In this document: positions 59,029 to 64,000 of the stretch, piece after piece
Position numbering within the stretch: the stretch's first letter is position 1
Layout of the letters: each line of letters begins with the position of its first letter
Assembly: GCA_004555265.1 (NCBI GenBank)
Contig: SFIQ01000004.1
Location: 1-64,000 of the forward strand
From: Ruminococcus sp.
GTDB lineage: Bacteria > Bacillota > Clostridia > Oscillospirales > Acutalibacteraceae
DNA length: 64,000 nucleotides
Reading direction: 5' to 3'
The notes under the pieces: generated by a model
Seen by the model: the letters and a program-made list of their open reading frames with translations, nothing else
What the model was told of the DNA's origin: nothing
Database searches by the model: none
Translations under genes and position numbers: made by a program

Positions 59029-59733
59029 TTGGTTTTTCTATATATTTTACTTGGGATTATTTCTTTGATTATTCTGCTGTTAAGCGTAAAAGTGCGCGTG
59101 GATGCAGAATATATTGACGATTTCCGCGTAAAACTGCGTTGGCTTTTTCTTTCCTTTGACATATACCCAATGAAAAAGAAAGAAAAAAAGCCGAAAGAAA
59201 AAAAACCGGCTGCGGAAGAACCACCGCAAGAGGAAACACCACCTGCCGAGAAGAAACCGAATCCCTTGAAAACATTTTATGAAAATCAAGGCTTTGACGG
59301 CGTAATGCAGTTGATTCGAGATACGGCAGATGCGGTCGGCTCTTTGATGAAGAGCGTTAAAAAGCATTTGATACTCGATGAATTGTATTTGTGGGCAGTT
59401 ATCTCCCATAACCATGATGCGGCACAAACCGCCATCGAATACGGGCAGGCTTGTCAGCAAATTTTCCCCGCAATGGGTTTTATCTGCTCCAATTTAAAGG
59501 TTAAAAAATACGATGTCGAGGTCGAGCCGGATTTTATCGGAACATTCAGTTCTGCGCAGTTTGCGTTTTCCCTTTCCATTCGACCGATATTTTTAATTCA
59601 TGCCGGTATTGTAATGGCATGCAGATTGCTGTTTAAAGTGATTTTGAAGATTTTCCCAATCAAATCGAAATCACCAAAACATACGGAAAACCCTAAAAAC
59701 AATACTACTATTGAAGGCGGTGCTACAATATGA
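59029..59733 (+). CDS. DUF2953 protein
   Basis: A 234-residue protein: N-terminal membrane helix (LYILLGIISLIILLLSV), a very basic/acidic linker rich in K, E and P at about 45-85, then the DUF2953 domain around AAQTAIEYGQACQQIFPAMG, and a second hydrophobic stretch near 190-210. The family almost always precedes ytfJ, as here with a 4-base overlap, so a sporulation role is plausible though unproven. TTG start follows AAGGGAGGTG. Confidence 0.85.
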   Translation: MVFLYILLGIISLIILLLSVKVRVDAEYIDDFRVKLRWLFLSFDIYPMKKKEKKPKEKKPAAEEPPQEETPPAEKKPNPLKTFYENQGFDGVMQLIRDTADAVGSLMKSVKKHLILDELYLWAVISHNHDAAQTAIEYGQACQQIFPAMGFICSNLKVKKYDVEVEPDFIGTFSSAQFAFSLSIRPIFLIHAGIVMACRLLFKVILKIFPIKSKSPKHTENPKNNTTIEGGATI

Positions 59734-60173
59734 AAGAACAATCAGCAGCAGGAATTTTGGAAGCCACCATTGAAAAGGTGAAAAATCTTGTCAGCGTCAG
59801 CACAATCATCGGGGAACCGATGCAGGTGGACGGCGGCATTACCATTATTCCCGTTTCTAAGGTGACCTATGGGTTTGCGTCGGGCGGTTCGGATTTTCCG
59901 TCCAAAACCAACAAAGAACTGTTTGGCGGCGGCGGCGGTGCCGGCGTTACGATTACGCCCGTTGCATTTTTGGTGATTGCTGACGGCGAAGTGACCATTA
60001 AGCATATTACGGCGTTTGACAATGCCGCAGAACGCGTGGTCAACCTTGTACCTGAAATGTTTGACAAGGTGACATCGGTTGTGAACAAAGCCAAGAAGGA
60101 AAAAGAGGCAAAAGCGCAGGAAGCCGCCGACGATGCAATGGTTTCCGCCGCGATTGATGAACTGACGAAATAA
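59730..60173 (+). CDS. ytfJ: Sporulation protein YtfJ (GerW)
   Basis: A 147-residue YtfJ/GerW protein. Signature: TIIGEPMQVDGGITIIPVSKVTYGFASGG near 27-55, then a Gly-rich loop FGGGGGAGVTITPVAFLV near 66-83. In B. subtilis it is made in the spore and needed for full germination through L-alanine. The C-terminus is a charged helix. It is coupled to DUF2953. Confidence 0.95.
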   Translation: MKEQSAAGILEATIEKVKNLVSVSTIIGEPMQVDGGITIIPVSKVTYGFASGGSDFPSKTNKELFGGGGGAGVTITPVAFLVIADGEVTIKHITAFDNAAERVVNLVPEMFDKVTSVVNKAKKEKEAKAQEAADDAMVSAAIDELTK

Positions 60174-60190
60174 AACCCACAAAATATTTC

Positions 60191-60232
60191 AATCACCGCC
60201 TGCATATTCTTGAATATGGCAGGTGGTTGATT
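60191..60232 (+). promoter_or_regulatory. Hairpin covering the ribosome binding site and start of dacB
   Basis: AATCACCGCC-TGCATATTC (60191-60209) pairs with GAATATGGC-AGGTGG-TTGATT (60212-60232) across a TT loop, with two single-base bulges and one G-U pair. The 3' arm holds the Shine-Dalgarno AGGTGG and reaches the TTG start codon. There is no T-run after it, so it is unlikely to be a terminator. Confidence 0.6.
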
Positions 60233-61395
60233 TGTGTAAAAAGTGTTTTTTGGCGTTCGGACTTTCTTTGCTGTTTCTGTGTCTTGGTACGGTTTTTGCC
60301 GCCGCGCAGGAACAGCCGACGGATATTTCCGCACAAGCCTGTATTCTCATGGTCGCTGACACGCATGAAGTGTTGTTTGCACGCAACGAGCAAGAGAAAT
60401 TGCCGATGGCAAGCACGACCAAAATTATGACGGCGCTTGTTGCCCTTGAAAGCGGCATACCGCAAAAAGAAATAACCGTTACCGATGAAATGGTGCGCGT
60501 GGAGGGGACTTCTATCGGTCTGCTGCCCGGGGACACGGTTACCGTGCAAACACTCGTTGCCGGTATGCTGTTGGAGTCGGGCAATGATGCCGCCAATGTG
60601 ACCGCCTACGCGGTATCGGGCGGCATTGCACCTTTTTTGGAAAAGATGAATGCAAAAGCGCGTGAGCTCGGTATGCAAAATACCTGTTTTGAAACCGTGT
60701 CGGGGCTCGACAGCGAAAATCACTGTTCTACGGCATATGATATGGCGTTGCTCGGCTGTGCCGCAATCCAAAATCCGGCGTTTTGCGCGATATGTTCGCA
60801 AACGCATATGCGGGTTTCTTACGGAAATCCGCCGTATGCACGGACTTTTTCAAACCATAACAAGCTTTTGCGCTCATGCGACGGCGTTTTCGGCATAAAA
60901 ACAGGTTTTACAAAAAAAAGCGGGCGGTGTTTGGTATCTGCCGCCAAGCGGGACGGCGTCACGCTGGTCGCGGTGACATTGAATGCGCCGAATGATTGGT
61001 CTGACCACAACAAACTGTTGGATTTCGGGTTTTCTGCTGTACAAAAACAGCAGGCGTTTTCTCCCGAACAGTGTCCGCAGCTTGCGGTCGTTGGAGGCGA
61101 AAGCGCTTTTGTAACCGCAACAGTGGTAGGGGATTGCTCGGTTGCGCTCGGCAATATCTCGGCGCAGGTGACAACAAAAGTATATGTTCAACCCTTTTTA
61201 TATGCACCCGTGCAAGCAGGGGACTGTGTCGGCAGAGTGGATTTGTTTGTGGACGGTGAAAAGGTATCCACTCGTTCGCTGGTTGCGGCGGAAAATGTTG
61301 CCGCAGTAACGCGTGATTGTAACGAATGGACAGATGACGAAAAACCAAAGGCGCTGTCGGAAAAAATCAAAGCGTTTTTGCGTATGTTTAGGTGA
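60232..61395 (+). CDS. D-alanyl-D-alanine carboxypeptidase (DacB/DacF type)
   Basis: A 387-residue secreted serine peptidase, S11 family. Signal peptide LAFGLSLLFLCLGTVFAAAQ to about residue 25. Catalytic motifs: S61-TT-K64, S116-G-N118, and KTG near 222. It trims terminal D-Ala from peptidoglycan stem peptides. Its place after ytfJ suggests the DacF-like enzyme of spore cortex synthesis. TTG 60232 is preferred to GTG 60223, which lies inside the ribosome binding site. Confidence 0.9.
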   Translation: MCKKCFLAFGLSLLFLCLGTVFAAAQEQPTDISAQACILMVADTHEVLFARNEQEKLPMASTTKIMTALVALESGIPQKEITVTDEMVRVEGTSIGLLPGDTVTVQTLVAGMLLESGNDAANVTAYAVSGGIAPFLEKMNAKARELGMQNTCFETVSGLDSENHCSTAYDMALLGCAAIQNPAFCAICSQTHMRVSYGNPPYARTFSNHNKLLRSCDGVFGIKTGFTKKSGRCLVSAAKRDGVTLVAVTLNAPNDWSDHNKLLDFGFSAVQKQQAFSPEQCPQLAVVGGESAFVTATVVGDCSVALGNISAQVTTKVYVQPFLYAPVQAGDCVGRVDLFVDGEKVSTRSLVAAENVAAVTRDCNEWTDDEKPKALSEKIKAFLRMFR

Positions 61396-61400
61396 ATTGT

Positions 61401-62144
61401 ATGACAGATGCAAAAGTTCGACTGCAAAAATATATGGCAGAAGCAGGGATTGCTTCACGACGCAAGTCGGAGGAGCTAATCGCCGCAGGAAAAGTGCGTG
61501 TGAACGGAAAAGTTGCCGAAATCGGAGACAAAATCAATCCCCGTACGGATAAAGTGACGGTTTCGGGCAAAAAGGTTGTAAAATCCAAAAAGCAGGTCTA
61601 CATTATGCTCCATAAACCGCGCGGTTTTATTACCACGATGCACGACGAAATGGACAGAAAATGCGTGGCAGAACTCATTGCCGATGTGCCGGAGCGCGTC
61701 TATCCCGTCGGTCGATTGGATCGCGAGTCCGAGGGGCTTTTGTTGTTAACCAACGACGGGGAATTTGCAAATGCGTTAACGCATCCGTCCAAGCATGTGC
61801 CGAAAACCTACCGTGTAACCGTTCGCCCCGATGTGACGAAAGAGCAGTTAGAATCCTTTGAAAACGGTATAGAAATTGACGGCAAAATGACTTTGCCAGC
61901 CGAAGTGCGCGTGCTGGACAAGCAAGTGGGCAGAGTTGTGCTGGAAGTTGTGATTTATGAGGGGCGCAACCGACAAATTCGTAAGATGTGTGAGGCGTTG
62001 GGCTTAGAAGTGGCGCGCTTAAAGCGAACCAAAATCGGTTCTCTGAAACTGGGGATGTTGAAACCGGGGGAGTATCGGTATTTAAGCGAGGAAGAAATCC
62101 ACGGACTTTTGGTCGCCGCAGAAGTTAAGAAGAGAGGGATATAA
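61401..62144 (+). CDS. rluB: 23S rRNA pseudouridine synthase RluB family
   Basis: A 247-residue enzyme with an S4 domain (VRLQKYMAEAGIASRRKSEELIAAGKVRVNG) and a synthase domain with GRLDRESEGLLLLTNDG near 108 (catalytic Asp 111) and NRQIRKMCEALG near 190. RluB makes pseudouridine 2605 in 23S rRNA. ATG 61401 follows AGGTG. It follows dacB by 5 bases in the scpAB operon, a standard Firmicutes order. Confidence 0.94.
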   Translation: MTDAKVRLQKYMAEAGIASRRKSEELIAAGKVRVNGKVAEIGDKINPRTDKVTVSGKKVVKSKKQVYIMLHKPRGFITTMHDEMDRKCVAELIADVPERVYPVGRLDRESEGLLLLTNDGEFANALTHPSKHVPKTYRVTVRPDVTKEQLESFENGIEIDGKMTLPAEVRVLDKQVGRVVLEVVIYEGRNRQIRKMCEALGLEVARLKRTKIGSLKLGMLKPGEYRYLSEEEIHGLLVAAEVKKRGI

Positions 62145-62536
62145 TGGTTTTTTACCGACCGATAACCGACCGTGCAGAGATTGCAAAGTTGTACCCGACG
62201 CCTTCTTTCCCGACAGACAAGATTGTCGCTGCATATGTGGCTGAAGAAAACGGCGCTTTTTGCGGAAAGTGTATGGTTGCGGTGGATGGGCAAGTTTGCG
62301 AGATTGCAAAGCTTTCTGTGCCGAACGGCGATGTGCTTTTGGCTGAAGGGCTATTGCGTTCCGCCTTGCATTTTGCGGGAAACCGAAACGCCTACATGGC
62401 GGTGTGCCGTGAAAACGATTTTCGGGAAACCTTACTGCTGCTCGGTTTTGCGGAGCAGGACGGCGTGTTTACAGGGGAAATTCCTACACTGTTACTCGGC
62501 TCGTGCTGTAAGCACAATCGCGGTGCAAATGGTTGA
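62144..62536 (+). CDS. Hypothetical protein, GNAT-like small protein
   Basis: A 130-residue protein coupled to rluB by a TAATG overlap. The arrangement of strands (AYVAEENGAFCGKCMVAVDGQVCEIAKLSV) followed by a helix (LLAEGLLRSALHFAGNRN) recalls an acetyltransferase core, but the acetyl-CoA loop is not clear. The tail PTLLLGSCCKH with paired cysteines is seen in other clostridial small proteins and could bind a metal or cluster. Function unknown. Confidence 0.7.
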   Translation: MVFYRPITDRAEIAKLYPTPSFPTDKIVAAYVAEENGAFCGKCMVAVDGQVCEIAKLSVPNGDVLLAEGLLRSALHFAGNRNAYMAVCRENDFRETLLLLGFAEQDGVFTGEIPTLLLGSCCKHNRGANG

Positions 62537-62561
62537 CACACCGTGAAAAATGTAGTAAAAT
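62533..62561 (+). promoter_or_regulatory. sigma-A promoter of yicC-remA-gmk
   Basis: Consensus TTGACA (62533-62538), 17-base spacer, TAAAAT (62556-62561). The -35 overlaps the stop codon of the preceding gene. Confidence 0.85.
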
Positions 62562-62592
62562 ATATCGATAAAATCAGAGGCGGTTCAAAAAT

Positions 62593-63471
62593 ATGATAAA
62601 AAGCATGACCGGCTTTGGCAGAGCGCAGGAAACCGTGGACGGAATGCAAATCACGGTGGAACTCAAAAGCGTGAACCATCGCTATTTTGAATTTTCCGCA
62701 AAAGTGCCGCGTGCTTACGGCTTTTTGGAGGAAAAACTGAAAACTTTTACGAATACACAAATTTCCCGCGGGAAAACCGAATGCTATGTTTCTATTGAAT
62801 TTTTAGAAGAAAGCGATGCAACGGTCGGGGTAAATACGGCGCTTGCCAAAGGGTATGTGGATGCGTTACGCACGCTTTCCGAAACCTTTCAGCTGAAAGA
62901 GGATATTTCCGTGTCGCTTTTGTCGCGCTTTCCCGATGTTTTGACTTTACAAAAAGCACCGGCAGATGAGGAACGGATTTGGACGGCGGTGCAAAGCGTT
63001 GCTTCCCTTGCGGTTGAACGCTTTCTTACGATGCGTGAGACGGAGGGCGAAAAGCTCCGCGCGGATATTCTTTCCCGCGCCGATACCATTCTTGATTGTG
63101 TTTCGTTTGTAGAGGAACGCTCCCCGCAAACCGTACGCGAATACAACGAAAAACTCAAAAAGCGTATGGAGGAGTTGCTCGGCAATACCCAGGTAGATGA
63201 ACAACGCCTGTTAACAGAAGCCGCCATTTTTGCCGATAAAATTGCCGTGGACGAAGAAACCGTCCGTTTGCGTAGCCACATTTCACAGCTTCGCGCCTTT
63301 ATGGACGCTGAAGAGCCCATCGGCAGAAAACTCGATTTTTTGGTGCAGGAAATCAACCGTGAAGCCAACACGATTGGTTCCAAAGCGCAGGATGTGGAGA
63401 TTGCCAAAAAGGTAATTGCCATTAAAGCGGAGGTCGAAAAAATCCGCGAGCAAGTACAAAACATCGAGTGA
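62593..63471 (+). CDS. yicC: YicC/YloC family endoribonuclease
   Basis: A 292-residue YicC protein. It starts IKSMTGFGRAQ with VELKSVNHRYFEFSAKVPRAY near 19-39, and ends with the DUF1732 region GRKLDFLVQEINREANTIGSKAQD near 245-268. The family cleaves RNA and in E. coli affects a small RNA. It opens the conserved yicC-remA-gmk operon. Confidence 0.96.
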   Translation: MIKSMTGFGRAQETVDGMQITVELKSVNHRYFEFSAKVPRAYGFLEEKLKTFTNTQISRGKTECYVSIEFLEESDATVGVNTALAKGYVDALRTLSETFQLKEDISVSLLSRFPDVLTLQKAPADEERIWTAVQSVASLAVERFLTMRETEGEKLRADILSRADTILDCVSFVEERSPQTVREYNEKLKKRMEELLGNTQVDEQRLLTEAAIFADKIAVDEETVRLRSHISQLRAFMDAEEPIGRKLDFLVQEINREANTIGSKAQDVEIAKKVIAIKAEVEKIREQVQNIE

Positions 63472-63481
63472 GGGCTTTTTT

Positions 63482-63745
63482 ATGAAACTCATCAACATCG
63501 GCTTTGGGAATGCGGTAAATGCCGCAAGGATTTTGGCGGTGGTTTCGCCGGATTCCGCACCCGTGAAGCGTTTAATTCAAGAGGCGAAAGAGCAAAAACT
63601 CTTAATTGATGCCACGCAGGGGCGTAGAACACGCGCCGTCTTGATTACGGACAGTGACCATGTCATTTTGACCTATTTGCAGGCAGAAACGATTATGAAC
63701 CGTTTTAACGGGGATACAAGCGCGGAGGATACGGTCAATGAGTGA
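63482..63745 (+). CDS. remA: RemA / DUF370 regulatory protein
   Basis: An 87-residue DUF370 protein. MKLINIGFGNAVNAARILAVVSPDSAPVK covers the start and ATQGRRTRAVLITDSDHVI is central. In B. subtilis RemA is a DNA-binding regulator of biofilm matrix genes and osmoprotection; clostridia without those operons keep it, always next to gmk. ATG 63482 is used; gmk overlaps its end by 8 bases. Confidence 0.94.
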   Translation: MKLINIGFGNAVNAARILAVVSPDSAPVKRLIQEAKEQKLLIDATQGRRTRAVLITDSDHVILTYLQAETIMNRFNGDTSAEDTVNE

Positions 63746-64000
63746 ACAAGGCAAACTGATTCTGTTTTCCGGTCCGTCCGGCGTCGGGAAAGATACATTG
63801 TTGGATATTTTGATTCGCAAAAATCCGAATTTCCAAAAATCAATTTCCATTACTACCCGCGAACGCCGTGAGGGTGAAGTGGACGGCGTAGATTATTATT
63901 TCATCACGCCCGATGATTTTGAAGCGATGCTTGATTGCGGTGAGGTTTTGGAATTTGCAAAATACGGGAAAAATCTGTACGGTACACCCAAAAAGCCCGT
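63738..64000 (+). CDS. gmk: Guanylate kinase (3' partial)
   Basis: The first 87 codons are present before the window ends. The P-loop GPSGVGKDT is at residues 12-20, and TTRERREGEVDGVDYYFI near 35-52 is the GMP-binding segment. It phosphorylates GMP to GDP. The rest (about 110 residues) lies beyond the edge. The second P-loop residue is Asp (GKD) where most have Ser/Thr, a known variant in the family. Confidence 0.96.
   Translation, partial: MSEQGKLILFSGPSGVGKDTLLDILIRKNPNFQKSISITTRERREGEVDGVDYYFITPDDFEAMLDCGEVLEFAKYGKNLYGTPKKP

Overview
The window looks like a chromosomal segment of an anaerobic, endospore-forming Clostridia bacterium, probably of the Ruminococcaceae/Oscillospiraceae type. 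The evidence is a dockerin-bearing leucine-rich-repeat protein, an anaerobic (class III) ribonucleotide reductase, the HprK/HPr-Ser46 regulatory pair, sporulation and germination genes (gerA/gerB/gerC, bofA, spoIVFA/spoIVFB-like, ytfJ), and typical low-GC Gram-positive operon orders (dnaG-rpoD, scpA-scpB, yicC-remA-gmk). The genus cannot be fixed from sequence reading alone.

Layout. 1-0.8 kb: end of an LRR/dockerin surface protein. 0.9-9.4 kb: housekeeping block rpmE, yigZ, dgt, dnaG, rpoD, then nrdD-nrdG-dCMP deaminase behind a promoter with NrdR-box-like sites. 9.4-15.7 kb: an unknown gene, then hprK, a ROK kinase, murB, rapZ, whiA and a second ROK kinase (yvcK, often between rapZ and whiA, is missing). 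15.7-20.6 kb: DUF421 and a frameshifted DUF4363 gene, divergent from a gerA-gerB-gerC germinant receptor operon. 20.6-27.7 kb: an MGMT-like gene, a GH36 alpha-galactosidase, and phosphoglucomutase - NifU-like - GH38 alpha-mannosidase.

27.7-29.6 kb is an AT-rich accessory island: an XRE repressor divergent from a DUF4429/SHOCT protein and a lipoprotein, with palindromic operators around a consensus promoter, followed by a GNAT gene remnant. 29.6-36.9 kb: a MATE exporter, then xpt and a complete BMP-type nucleoside ABC transporter, suggesting purine salvage and uptake as one unit. 36.9-39.4 kb: unknown small genes, bofA with a sigma-E-like promoter, a nonsense-mutated four-helix-bundle gene coupled to an unknown gene, a striking array of short hairpins, and tRNA-Val(GAC).

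39.5-44.1 kb: spoIVFA/spoIVFB-like pair (with bofA this gives the pro-sigma-K processing module within 3 kb), a B12-type radical SAM protein with its DUF2344 partner, and rplS with a structured leader. 44.3-64 kb: polysaccharide deacetylase, HPr, uvrC-gph, rsmD-coaD and a coiled-coil protein, a DUF4830 protein, rsuA, a DUF3343/cysteine desulfurase pair, cdaA-cdaR (c-di-AMP), DUF1385-prmC, a rhomboid-independent site-2 protease, scpA-scpB-DUF2953-ytfJ-dacB-rluB, and yicC-remA-gmk, the last cut by the window edge.

Most of the window is core genome. The most unusual signals are the hairpin array next to tRNA-Val and the broken four-helix-bundle gene, the operator-flanked AT-rich island, two hairpins that would bury ribosome binding sites (DUF4830 gene and dacB), and the cdaA promoter embedded in the upstream operon's terminator.
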